Shown here piece after piece: positions 7,677 through 15,571 of a DNA stretch of 44,696 nucleotides. Position 1 is the first letter of the stretch, and each line of letters begins with the position of its first letter. The position numbers and the translations under genes were made by a program. Origin of the DNA: a virus; IMG/VR virus record IMGVR_UViG_3300012000_000037, positions 1 through 44,696 of that record; one strand, given 5' to 3'. Under the pieces are notes generated by a model. That model worked only from the letters and a program-made list of their open reading frames with translations, ran no database searches and was not told the origin of the DNA.

Positions 7677-8689
7677 AATTCTTCAGAAAAGTGGTGGAAT
7701 GACCCCGTCTCAAGAAAGTGGCTCATCTTTTGATTGTCTATTTTCGCTCCTCGAGGGGCCCAGATGTCCCCCACAACCTCTTTTCTCATTTGGTGCAACA
7801 CCTCCCAGTCAATCCCATGCCACCCTGAACTCTCTGCTTTCGCAATTTGCTCTGACATTCTGTCCAAGTAAAAACCGCAGTATCTGCCCTTCTTCACTCG
7901 AAAAAGTTTTTTGTATGAGCACCCCACGGTTTCTAGAGAAAAAGCGTCAAACTGACTGGAATGTCCGGACCATCGACCTTTCGCCTCCTTGATAAGATCC
8001 TGAGAAAAACCTTCTAACCAATCGTACTCATCTGCGGTTAATCTCTGGTTAACCCAGTCATCTTTTCCGGCGGCGAAGCACAAACCGTTTCTATGAGATT
8101 TGGACCCAGAGTAGTCGCTGAGCATCAGGGTTCTGGGCTCTATGGGAACACCGCAAGTGTGCTTATAAGTCTGAAGCACAAACCAGGCCGAGTACCTTCC
8201 CATCTTCCACCAGTCATCTATAATAACACGCCACAATCGGTCAAAGTTCTCTTCGGGAGAGTCTTGGCACAAGTCCGAAAATCTCTCGTGTTGAGTCCTC
8301 TCCCCAACAAAGTCATGGTAGCTTGAGTACATAGAGGCTATGTGTCCTTTGCTCCATTTTGTGTCTGTATCGTAGTAGATACGTGAGTAGTTGTCATTAT
8401 TCCACTGCTCAAATCTCTCCACGGAAGCCAGCTCTTGGTCCGGGAATTCGTTCTTCATAATGAACGCCGTGGGCAAATTATAAGTGTGGTAGAGCCATGC
8501 AAAAAAGTAACGTTCTTCAATGTTGTATTCGTACCTTTCATTGAGATAGTTAATGCCCCAGAGAGGACAATCAACATCCCCGATCTCTGTACAGGCTGCC
8601 CACCATTGCAAGAAACCTTCTCTTCTGTTTCGCGGCAGTCTGAAATCCAGGGAGGGAGCATTCGTTTTTGCAGACAGTTTAGTCATCAT
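7673..8689 (-). CDS. Amino acid:DNA transferase-like protein (alpha-glutamyl/putrescinyl thymine pyrophosphorylase superfamily)
   Basis: A 338-aa protein with the helical features I associate with the ADDT/AADT group of phage DNA-modification enzymes: WWKMGRYSAWF (about residues 160-170) and an SGSKSHRNGL motif followed by GKDDW (about 194-212). In phages such as ViI these proteins attach an amino acid to the phosphorylated 5-hydroxymethyl group of uracil in DNA. A GAGAAG Shine-Dalgarno lies 5 bases before the ATG at 8689. Neighbouring base kinase and glycosyltransferase genes agree with the call, but it rests on motif memory. Confidence 0.62.
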   Translation of the reverse strand: MMTKLSAKTNAPSLDFRLPRNRREGFLQWWAACTEIGDVDCPLWGINYLNERYEYNIEERYFFAWLYHTYNLPTAFIMKNEFPDQELASVERFEQWNNDNYSRIYYDTDTKWSKGHIASMYSSYHDFVGERTQHERFSDLCQDSPEENFDRLWRVIIDDWWKMGRYSAWFVLQTYKHTCGVPIEPRTLMLSDYSGSKSHRNGLCFAAGKDDWVNQRLTADEYDWLEGFSQDLIKEAKGRWSGHSSQFDAFSLETVGCSYKKLFRVKKGRYCGFYLDRMSEQIAKAESSGWHGIDWEVLHQMRKEVVGDIWAPRGAKIDNQKMSHFLETGSFHHFSEEL

Positions 8690-8738
8690 GTGAACTTCTC
8701 ACAGCTTTTGAACAAGGTTACAGGATTCGGGTAAAGGT

Positions 8739-9173
8739 ATGGATACAGGTCAAGAAGAAGCTCTTGTGAAGGTACTTTTTATATGCACTGGTTGCATTAA
8801 TCGAAGCGCGACAGCCCACGTTATTCTTGCCACCCTTGGCAAAGACAAGCATGAAGTTCAAAGTTGCGGAACAGGCAAAGTTGCACCCTTAGGGTGCCGC
8901 ATACCCCGGAAGATGAGGGATGTCTTGACAGAAATGGGATACGACCCCGCTCATCACAGATCCCAGGGCATCAATTTGGAACTTTTGTCTTGGGCAGACA
9001 AAATTATCTGCATGGGGAATGTCCATGAGAAGTTCATTAAGAAACACTTTCCTGAGATGCACAATAAAGTTGAAAATTGGAGGATCAAGGATCCACACTT
9101 TGCCAAGGGAGATGCGTTGCATAGGACGGTCGCTAAAGAAATTGAGCAGTGCGTGAAGACTCAATTTCTCTGA
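8739..9173 (+). CDS. Low-molecular-weight protein tyrosine phosphatase-like protein
   Basis: It has the active-site loop C-T-G-C-I-N-R-S (C16 to R22), the CX5R signature of this fold, and a DP pair (D118-P119) in the position of the general acid. The family dephosphorylates phosphotyrosine, though bacterial relatives include arsenate reductases. It is the only convincing plus-strand gene, flanked by leftward operons. Its tail overlaps the end of the amidoligase gene by 41 bases. The first codon is uncertain: GTG a few codons downstream, preceded by AAGAAG, would also fit. Confidence 0.85.
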   Translation: MDTGQEEALVKVLFICTGCINRSATAHVILATLGKDKHEVQSCGTGKVAPLGCRIPRKMRDVLTEMGYDPAHHRSQGINLELLSWADKIICMGNVHEKFIKKHFPEMHNKVENWRIKDPHFAKGDALHRTVAKEIEQCVKTQFL

Positions 9174-10089
9174 TGGCTGCTACAGTTTCCTCTGAAGAGC
9201 AGGTATCTATGTCTACTAACTCCCTCAGTTTACAGATTCGTTCCTCCACAACTTTTCTGCTGTTTTTGTCAAAGTTGGTGTAGGAGTACCCTTTTTCCAT
9301 GGAGTCGTTGTAAGGAGCGAAGGGAGGAAAGTCACAGTCACTCGAGGACAAGAGTTCCGAAACCGGAGCATTTTCGAGTGCCATCGGGATGAAGTTTTTG
9401 ACCCAAATGAAGCAAGATAGGAGCTTCCGGGGGGATCGAGTGCAAGTGAAATGTCGAAACTCTATGGTATCAGTTTCTTTTATTTGAAGCAGGTTAATGC
9501 CGGCCCTGGTTGTTAATCCCCACGCAGGCTCACCTGATTGGGAAGTTGGAGCATGGGCTGCCAGGAATTCTTGGACTGTTTCCGCTTTGAGGGCTGCTTG
9601 AACCCTGTTCTTAGGCACTTTGTATTGATGTGAAACCTTCCTTCGATTGAACCGTTTACGAGCCCCTCTCAGCTCCTCGGGGGAAAAGTCTCCTAGGCTT
9701 GGTACGGGGATTGGTTCAATAACCTCGTAGATTTCACTCTGGTGAGTGTCAATGTATTTTAGCAACCTTTTCAAAGATGCAAGGTCTTCGCTCAACCCTG
9801 GCACTCTTACATGCAAGTGGAGGTTTGTTCTGTGATTTACAGAAGCTTCAGGATGCATAACCAGCAGCTTTTCAAACATGAGGATTTGTTCCTCAAGAGA
9901 TTCCGAGGGTCTAGAGTTTATCTCTCCTCCCCTCTTATAAATCAAACCCTTAGGATCATTGGCTATTCCGGTACTTGAGACAACAGAGTAGTCTTTTCTG
10001 TTCCAAGTCAGACCGTCTGGCAAATCTGTTAGCCACACATCTCCAAACTCGTACTCTGCTCCAAAGGTTGAGTGTTCAAAATTCAGCAA
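9133..10089 (-). CDS. Amidoligase (COOH-NH2 ligase fold)
   Basis: Motifs typical of phage amidoligases are visible: FGAEYEFGD at the N-terminus, RGGEINSRPS (about residue 55), TNLHLHVRVPG (about 88), and a C-terminal INLLQIKETDTIEFRHF. The fold is related to glutamine synthetase and gamma-glutamylcysteine synthetase, which join a carboxylate to an amine using ATP. The start is TTG at 10089, 8 bases after AAGGAG, inside the end of the glutaminase gene. With the glutaminase and ATP-grasp genes it could build an amide or peptide adduct on DNA bases or another target. Confidence 0.82.
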   Translation of the reverse strand: MLNFEHSTFGAEYEFGDVWLTDLPDGLTWNRKDYSVVSSTGIANDPKGLIYKRGGEINSRPSESLEEQILMFEKLLVMHPEASVNHRTNLHLHVRVPGLSEDLASLKRLLKYIDTHQSEIYEVIEPIPVPSLGDFSPEELRGARKRFNRRKVSHQYKVPKNRVQAALKAETVQEFLAAHAPTSQSGEPAWGLTTRAGINLLQIKETDTIEFRHFTCTRSPRKLLSCFIWVKNFIPMALENAPVSELLSSSDCDFPPFAPYNDSMEKGYSYTNFDKNSRKVVEERICKLRELVDIDTCSSEETVAAIREIESSRTAQFL

Positions 10090-10745
10090 GGTATCAGCTC
10101 CTTAATTTGGGTTAGAATTACTTCAGAGTCTTCGCTATAAATCACACCTGGTACACATCTCTCAGGGTTCCCTAAGCCTGATCGTATAGCTATGTCTTTG
10201 GTTGAGGTTAGAAAGAACCCATTCTTGACATTGACTTTCCATAGCGGCCTCTTACCGTTTCTGTAGAATCTGATTGAACCGTTCTTCCTAAGCTCCAGGA
10301 CAGCTATAGAAGAATCCTTGAATTTCATCATTGGTTCTTCCCCAGCCTCCAAAGCTCTGAGTATGAGCTCGGAATCATTCTTCCCCGTTAAAGGGTAGCC
10401 ATACTTAGACCAAGAGTCTGGCGAGTTTTGGTCAACTACACCGTTATGGACTATAGAGATCTTCTCTCCAAACAGAGGTTGGTTGTACTGCAAGTCAGAG
10501 GTTGAGTAGCGGCAATGGCCAATCAAGGATAAGGATTGCCCAGAAACACAGCTTTCAAGGTCGAAATCTGAAAGAAAAGTCTCAGCACTCTCTGGCTTTT
10601 TAATTGTTGTTATGGCATTGTCCTTGAAGAAGGAAACACCGAATGCATGTTTACCTCTTATTTGTGACTCAAGCGCAATCCTCCTAAGGATTATCAGATC
10701 TTGTTCAGAGGTTTCCTCAAGTTGACAGCCGAAGATGGCACACAT
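10083..10745 (-). CDS. Class II glutamine amidotransferase (Ntn-hydrolase)
   Basis: Starting at the ATG at 10745 puts Cys at position 2 (M-C-A-I-F-G), the catalytic nucleophile of the class II glutaminase domain. Further motifs are RGKHAFGVSFF, GHCRYST and NQPLFGEKISIVHNGVV, as in GlmS, PurF and AsnB glutaminase domains. The 220-aa protein has only the glutaminase domain, so it should hand ammonia to a separate synthetase, plausibly the adjacent amidoligase or ATP-grasp protein. Earlier in-frame starts would bury the Cys and are rejected. Confidence 0.9.
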   Translation of the reverse strand: MCAIFGCQLEETSEQDLIILRRIALESQIRGKHAFGVSFFKDNAITTIKKPESAETFLSDFDLESCVSGQSLSLIGHCRYSTSDLQYNQPLFGEKISIVHNGVVDQNSPDSWSKYGYPLTGKNDSELILRALEAGEEPMMKFKDSSIAVLELRKNGSIRFYRNGKRPLWKVNVKNGFFLTSTKDIAIRSGLGNPERCVPGVIYSEDSEVILTQIKELIPC

Positions 10746-10793
10746 ATTGTAATGAGGGTGTTGGTTGGTTCGTTCATTCAAAACTCTGGAACT

Positions 10794-10823
10794 ATTATAG
10801 CCCGGAGAGTGGGCGGGTAACCC
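10794..10823 (-). promoter_or_regulatory. Possible promoter upstream of glutaminase
   Basis: A perfect TATAAT (10794-10799) on the minus strand lies about 50 bases before the ATG at 10745. There is no clear -35, but a GGGTTACCC dyad sits in that region and resembles the core of the palindrome promoters at a different spacing. Confidence 0.4.
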
Positions 10824-10824
10824 A

Positions 10825-11103
10825 CTACCAACTGATGTCCAAGATTTGAGAGCCCATAACATTATCCAAGGTAACTACCGTGTAACCTTTCTCTTCTAAG
10901 ATGTGGGATATGCCGTTGCTGTAATGAGAGCCAAGGTTTCTTGGCATTGTAAAGATCAACCTGTTTTTGCAAGCCGAAGTGCAATTCAAAACTTCTTGGA
11001 ATATCACCTTGAGAAGTCTTCTGGCCTCGAAAGAACCTCCAAATGTGTCTCGAGCTTTGATAGTAAGTCTTCTGGCTTCCTGTACACTTATCTCGTTTTC
11101 CAT
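10825..11103 (-). CDS. Hypothetical protein, 92 aa, in ligase cluster
   Basis: A small mixed alpha/beta protein beginning MENEISVQEARR. A GTG at 11115 that overlaps the upstream stop is the alternative start. The middle has FGGSFEARRLLKVIF and the C-terminal half alternates strand and helix. Not recognised. It sits between the glutaminase and ATP-grasp genes, so it may serve the same pathway. Confidence 0.65.
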   Translation of the reverse strand: MENEISVQEARRLTIKARDTFGGSFEARRLLKVIFQEVLNCTSACKNRLIFTMPRNLGSHYSNGISHILEEKGYTVVTLDNVMGSQILDISW

Positions 11104-11111
11104 CGGCCTTG

Positions 11112-11855
11112 TCACACTAAGTTACAAAATAAAATCTGATACCATCTGCTTACAAGCATCTCTGAGTATTCCAGGCTTGTTGGCGGATTAGATTGACTGT
11201 CGGTATTGTTGTAGAACCCGAGAGACCAAGCATCGTTGAGTTCAATTAGAGAGTACTTTTGAATGTCGGGCCTCCAACCGATGTCAATCGAATAGGCATT
11301 GGGTCCCAGCTCTTGATGGAAAGCGTTGGCGATTCTTGCAATCATCTCGAAATCAGGGTCTGGATTTGTCACCTCCAGATCGTCGTACCTAGACCACCCT
11401 AAAACCTTAGGCTCCTGAATAGTGTCTTGTATGTAAAATCGAAACTCAGACTCAAACTTTGTTGGTTCCGATATCCACACTCTTGTGCTTGGGTCTATGC
11501 TCTTGACAAGGTCCTTTTTGAGCGAACCTGTGAACAGTTTAACTGTGTCTCGGGGTTTGACAAATTCCTCTTCGGAGGCTTCTGCTAAAACACCCTGCCG
11601 AATGTTTCGGCTTAGGTAAGGCTCTACAAAATCAGGAAATCCTAACGGTTCTGGAAGTTCTAGACCGAAAACTCTGCAGTATTCTCTCACAAACTCTACT
11701 GTTCCCACGGGAGTGGTAGAGCACTTGTATTTGTTCACATCGAGATTTGGCAAGCTCTCCAAAGGCAGAGACAGGGTTTGGTAAGGAGAGAGAACGCAAG
11801 CAATTTTTTCGGACCCCGAAAAGTTGCCACTTTGAAGTAGAAATTTGTCAATCAT
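11112..11855 (-). CDS. ATP-grasp ligase, R2K-clade-like
   Basis: A 247-aa ATP-grasp protein. EFVKPRDTVKLFTGSL gives the central nucleotide-binding Lys strand, VWISEPTKFESEFRFYI the following strands, and YSIDIGWR...YSLIELNDAWSLGFY the metal-binding acid/Asn triad near the C-terminus. This layout matches the R2K group found in phages, which likely forms peptide or amide bonds through acyl phosphates. It overlaps the upstream dioxygenase by 8 bases. Confidence 0.78.
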   Translation of the reverse strand: MIDKFLLQSGNFSGSEKIACVLSPYQTLSLPLESLPNLDVNKYKCSTTPVGTVEFVREYCRVFGLELPEPLGFPDFVEPYLSRNIRQGVLAEASEEEFVKPRDTVKLFTGSLKKDLVKSIDPSTRVWISEPTKFESEFRFYIQDTIQEPKVLGWSRYDDLEVTNPDPDFEMIARIANAFHQELGPNAYSIDIGWRPDIQKYSLIELNDAWSLGFYNNTDSQSNPPTSLEYSEMLVSRWYQILFCNLV

Positions 11856-13284
11856 ACAGCACCCATTCCGGCGATGGAGCGAACTTGTGAAGCTTCACTT
11901 CTCCTGTGACAGTGTTTTTGTAAGGAGAGGAAAGTTGCCAGTTCGAGTTTGAACACCGGGTCAGTCCCCTCTCAGCTTTGAAAGCCTTCCACTCATCAGA
12001 TAGCCACATCTGAGGCCAAACCCCTCTCCAATCCGAGTGCTCCTTTCCCTTTTCTCTTAGATTTTGAGAGGAGTGTCTGATGAAGTCTCGACGACAAGTT
12101 TCGCATTCCAGGTCATCGAGGTATACCATGTTTTCCCTGGAGTAGAAAACCATCGAAACCCTTTCAGCATCCTCAGAGTCTTTGACCATTGGGGTGTTCC
12201 CATGAATCAAATTCTGGGTGTCCGCAATGATGAAGTCCCCGTCTCTCACGTCAAAGGCGAGTTTCAACTCAGGAAATACTAAGTAGTGCCCTGTGTAGGA
12301 ACCTTGAGAGATGACTGTGAGAACAGCCATGGCCTCTTTGAGGTTGTTTTTGTCTACGTGGTAAGCGGTTTGAAAGTTGAAATTGAGGGTTATGCTTGTG
12401 AAAGCTGTGTCAAATAAGCTATATAAGGGTTCCTTGACTTTGCTAATTACTGATCGTACCTTGCTCCAGGTCTCAGGAAACAAGCTCTTAAACCCTTGGT
12501 CAACTGCAATGTAAACGCTCTTAAACTTTTCGAAATCTTCAAAGTTTCTTTGAGTCGTCCCGCTCAATCTCCCATAGGGAAACCTTGCTCCCCTGTCTAT
12601 AGCTCCAAGCACATTGCTGTAACAATGATTGAAGTTCAGCTGAGAGCTGATGAAATTTGAGTGAACTTTGCTGGCTTCTTCTTTTTTGCTGAGGGATTTG
12701 GACCAGACTTCTTCCAGCCAAGGTTCAAACCAACTCCACAAAACAGTTCTTTTTTCTTCCTCCCCAACAAAAGCACCACTCTTGGCTCTCTTGTCTATCT
12801 CTGCCAAAGCATTCTTGATATGGGGAAATTCTTTTTTGATGTGCTTGGACTTAAGGGTTTTCACAGTCAGCTCATCAGAGCTGGACAAAACTTGCCTTGC
12901 ACTTTCAAGGTTAGAGATTGACCCTGAGATCGCTCCTTTGAAGAAATCCACTTGACCGCGAGTGAGCCTGGCTTCTCGGCGAGTGGTGAGCTCAGTACCT
13001 GCAACGACCCCTCTCTGGGTCCCATAAACCTCACGGGAAGCCCTCCTAAAGAAGGGCCAGGCTTCCCCCGAAGAGCCCTCTGAGAGGGCTGGTATGAGGC
13101 TCCTACGGAACGATAGGACCTTGGCCTCAGCCACATAGACGTCGCAATCGTCATTGATCACTCTGTCAAAGTCCCCCTCTTGAGGGAATTTGCCGATGTA
13201 GAGGCTTCTGGGACAATCGTGGAGAGAGTCCAGTTTTACAACTTCAGGACTCTCCCTACTCATAAGGTCTTCAGAAACCGTCAT
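11848..13284 (-). CDS. TET/JBP-like Fe(II)/2-oxoglutarate dioxygenase, copy 2
   Basis: 478 aa from the ATG at 13284, which overlaps the upstream paralogue's stop. The C-terminal half has the double-stranded beta-helix signature: H309-x-D311 (AYHVDKNN), LVFPELKLAFDVRDGDF, H361 (NLIHGNT) and an Arg (R375, AERVSMVFY) for 2-oxoglutarate. The HxDxxN form and GHYLVFPEL stretch match TET/JBP-type base oxidases, which hydroxylate 5-methylcytosine or thymine in DNA. A CETC pair and a Trp-rich tail follow. Its 5' third has a GC-rich patch absent from the paralogue. Confidence 0.85.
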   Translation of the reverse strand: MTVSEDLMSRESPEVVKLDSLHDCPRSLYIGKFPQEGDFDRVINDDCDVYVAEAKVLSFRRSLIPALSEGSSGEAWPFFRRASREVYGTQRGVVAGTELTTRREARLTRGQVDFFKGAISGSISNLESARQVLSSSDELTVKTLKSKHIKKEFPHIKNALAEIDKRAKSGAFVGEEEKRTVLWSWFEPWLEEVWSKSLSKKEEASKVHSNFISSQLNFNHCYSNVLGAIDRGARFPYGRLSGTTQRNFEDFEKFKSVYIAVDQGFKSLFPETWSKVRSVISKVKEPLYSLFDTAFTSITLNFNFQTAYHVDKNNLKEAMAVLTVISQGSYTGHYLVFPELKLAFDVRDGDFIIADTQNLIHGNTPMVKDSEDAERVSMVFYSRENMVYLDDLECETCRRDFIRHSSQNLREKGKEHSDWRGVWPQMWLSDEWKAFKAERGLTRCSNSNWQLSSPYKNTVTGEVKLHKFAPSPEWVLYD

Positions 13285-14771
13285 TTGGTGCTTTCCTCCC
13301 ACACCTCCAAGTGCTCCCAGTCTTCCCCAGGTGAGTGAGTTGATAGCTTAACCTCTCCTGAGGTTTTGTTTCGGAAAGGTTTGGTACCCCAGTAGTTACC
13401 GTTGCCGCAGTGGGTCATTCCTTTTTGTTCGCGATAGTCAAGCCATTCCTGGGAGGTCCATTGGCCACTCCACACTCCGTTCCAAGTGCTATGGCCAGTG
13501 CCCTTTTCTTGCAGGTTTTTACCACAGTATTGCATAAAGTCTTTCCTGCACTCTTCGCAGTCCAAACCTTCAAGCAGAGTCATTCTCTCTCGAGAATAGA
13601 AAACCAGGGACACTCTTTCAGCATCAGGGGATTTGGGCTTCATTGCCGTATTGCCATGGATCAACCCTTGATTGTCTCCGGCCAGGAAATCCCCGTCTCG
13701 AAGATCAAAAGCGCACCTTAGCTCAGGGAACACGAGGTAATGTCCCTCATAGTCTCCTTGCGTCATTGCTGAAAGAACAGCCACGCCACCCTCGCAATTA
13801 TTAGCGTCATAGTGCATTGCGCACCGGAAGTTCCAATTAAGTGTCAGAGCTGTGAATACGGTCCCAAACAAGTTGTAGTGTGGATCTTGCACTTTTGAGA
13901 ACTTCTCATGAAGTACAGTCCACCTATCACCCAAAGTTTCCAGCAAAACATCGGAAGCAGTTTGATACACATCTCTGTGTCTCACAAACTCTTCATAGTT
14001 TTTCAAAGTTGTGCCTGTGAGCCTACCATAAGGGTTTCTAGCTCCCCTGTCAAAAGCACCGAGAACATTGCTGTAACACTTGTTGGATCGCAGTTGTTTG
14101 CTGATGTACCTGTTGTCGGCCCACTTAGCCTCCTTAACCCTGTCCTCAGCAGAGTCCCATTTCTCTTTCAGCCAAAGCTCAAACCACTCTCCAAGAATCT
14201 TTCCTTTCTCTTTCTTCAGCTCTTCTTTTCTGTCCTCAGGGGTCTTCTTCTTGCGGATTTCAGCCTCAAGGGGTGCGAGCCTTTCTGAGATGCTCGGGAA
14301 GTCTTTCTTAATTTCGGTGACACGGATGATGTATTTGCTCGGGTCAGGGGACATCCCAACGATATCCATGGCTTCTTCCACAGAGGAAACATTGTCGGCA
14401 AAAGCCTTCTTGAAGAAGTTAAGAATGCCGTTTGACACTCGGCCTTCGAGATCTGTGGTCAATTCTTTGCCCGCTACGAGACCCCTTTGGTCCGAGTAAA
14501 GGTCTCTTGATGCCCAACGCAGATACTCCCAAGTTTTGGGATCTCCTTTTGCACCTTCCTTGAGTTTAGGGAAAACGGACTTCCGGAAGGCTAGAACCTT
14601 CACCCCTGCAACATAGACGTCACAGTCTTCTTGTACAAGAGTGTCGTAATGGGTTTCATCCGCAAAGTACCCGATCAATTCCTTCGGGTCGCAGGGGTAC
14701 AGAGCGTCAAGCTCAATTCTCTTAGCTTGAGGTCTGGACCTGAGCTCTTCAATTACTTGTGTTTGTGTCAT
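13281..14771 (-). CDS. TET/JBP-like Fe(II)/2-oxoglutarate dioxygenase, copy 1
   Basis: 496 aa, a clear tandem paralogue of the next gene, with matching segments along the whole length. Iron ligands are H320-x-D322 (MHYDANN) and H372 (LIHGNT); R386 (AERVSLVFY) should bind 2-oxoglutarate. CEEC (405-408) may form part of a zinc site. The N-terminal 300 residues have no named domain but include KCYSNVLGAFDRGARNPYGRL, conserved between copies and probably contacting DNA. It is the first gene of the operon. The family oxidises 5-methylpyrimidines in DNA; the substrate here is unproven. Confidence 0.87.
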   Translation of the reverse strand: MTQTQVIEELRSRPQAKRIELDALYPCDPKELIGYFADETHYDTLVQEDCDVYVAGVKVLAFRKSVFPKLKEGAKGDPKTWEYLRWASRDLYSDQRGLVAGKELTTDLEGRVSNGILNFFKKAFADNVSSVEEAMDIVGMSPDPSKYIIRVTEIKKDFPSISERLAPLEAEIRKKKTPEDRKEELKKEKGKILGEWFELWLKEKWDSAEDRVKEAKWADNRYISKQLRSNKCYSNVLGAFDRGARNPYGRLTGTTLKNYEEFVRHRDVYQTASDVLLETLGDRWTVLHEKFSKVQDPHYNLFGTVFTALTLNWNFRCAMHYDANNCEGGVAVLSAMTQGDYEGHYLVFPELRCAFDLRDGDFLAGDNQGLIHGNTAMKPKSPDAERVSLVFYSRERMTLLEGLDCEECRKDFMQYCGKNLQEKGTGHSTWNGVWSGQWTSQEWLDYREQKGMTHCGNGNYWGTKPFRNKTSGEVKLSTHSPGEDWEHLEVWEESTK

Positions 14772-14822
14772 TGGGTGTAATTTTATTCTGGCCTTTGAGG
14801 TGCAGGGGGGGTCAGATGTATT

Positions 14823-14850
14823 ATCTTAGCCTCCGGTTTGTGGCTGTAAA
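14823..14850 (-). promoter_or_regulatory. Promoter of dioxygenase-ligase operon
   Basis: TTTACA (14845-14850), a 16-bp spacer and TAAGAT (14823-14828) on the minus strand, directly after the terminator of the previous unit and about 50 bases before the ATG at 14771. Confidence 0.55.
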
Positions 14851-14851
14851 C

Positions 14852-14882
14852 ACAAAAAAGGAGCCGGTTGACCGACTCCTTG
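14852..14882 (-). terminator. Rho-independent terminator after SprT-like gene
   Basis: On the minus strand GGAGTCGG and CCGGCTCC form an 8-bp stem (one G-U pair) with a 4-base loop, followed by six T. It lies just downstream of the SprT-like gene stop at 14908. Confidence 0.85.
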
Positions 14883-14907
14883 CGCTCCAGCGTCGTCTCT
14901 GAATCTG

Positions 14908-15519
14908 CTAGTATACCAGGGTGTTACTGTTGTAAAATACCGTTTCGGCAATTTTTTTCGCAATCAGCGCGAAGTCAAGATCCTCAAAACAATCAATGTT
15001 GCCGTTGACGGTGTCAGAGTGGATGTAGGGCTTTTGGCACTCAATCTCTTTGTCATAGAAAAGTACTCGGAAGGAATAACCTTTGTCCTTACAATGGGTG
15101 TTGATCCGAACAGATTCTCGAATGAAGGAATCTCCGTGGCCCTTCATGCCACGATCTTCACCAACTAGGTCAAGATAAGCGTGGAGCATCTCATGGAGCA
15201 GAGTGCTCTTTGTGAGAGCAAGGTCCTTTGCAATCTTACGAGAAAGGCGGATGATTCCGCACCCCGCTTTGGTGGATCGCTTGGTAGTGTAAGTGCCCAG
15301 GGTTCTCAACCCCATCCTACCATCCCACTTCACACGGTCAAATGACACGTGCTCTTCGCCACTCCGCGTCTTTTTGATAATCTTCTTGAGTTCAGGCAGT
15401 TTCCCGTAGAAAAACTCATTGTTGTAAGTGGAGTAAAGCTCCCCAAGATCATACATGACCTCAGGGTTCGGGCAGAAGGTCCGGAAGAAGCTTTCTGAGA
15501 GAGTGGTAGAGAGTTCCAT
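14908..15519 (-). CDS. SprT-like zinc metalloprotease
   Basis: 203 aa with the zinc motif H109-E-x2-H113 in STLLHEMLHAYLDLVG and a following GHGDSF, as in SprT/SPRTN proteins. Eukaryotic SPRTN degrades DNA-protein crosslinks; phage versions are uncharacterised. I take the ATG at 15519. The earlier in-frame ATG at 15537 lies inside the TATGAT -10 box and cannot be transcribed from this promoter. Exactly six bases separate the -10 from the ATG, so a leaderless transcript is predicted. A strong terminator follows. Confidence 0.85.
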   Translation of the reverse strand: MELSTTLSESFFRTFCPNPEVMYDLGELYSTYNNEFFYGKLPELKKIIKKTRSGEEHVSFDRVKWDGRMGLRTLGTYTTKRSTKAGCGIIRLSRKIAKDLALTKSTLLHEMLHAYLDLVGEDRGMKGHGDSFIRESVRINTHCKDKGYSFRVLFYDKEIECQKPYIHSDTVNGNIDCFEDLDFALIAKKIAETVFYNSNTLVY

Positions 15520-15525
15520 ACTATT

Positions 15526-15570
15526 ATCATACTCCACTTGGGCAAGGAAGTAAAGGTCGGGTAACCGAAC
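15526..15570 (-). promoter_or_regulatory. Palindrome promoter 3 (leaderless, SprT-like)
   Basis: On the minus strand: GTTCGGTTACCCGAC, CTTTAC (15550-15555), 18-bp spacer, TATGAT (15526-15531), then six bases to the ATG at 15519. Confidence 0.85.
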
Positions 15571-15571
15571 C

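Noticed and set aside
8889-9164. Minus-strand frame opposite the tyrosine phosphatase
   Set aside because: The plus strand shows a CX5R active site and family features; the minus frame has none.
10746-10862. N-terminal extension of the glutaminase
   Set aside because: It would place the catalytic Cys about 40 residues inside the protein and crosses a TATAAT box.
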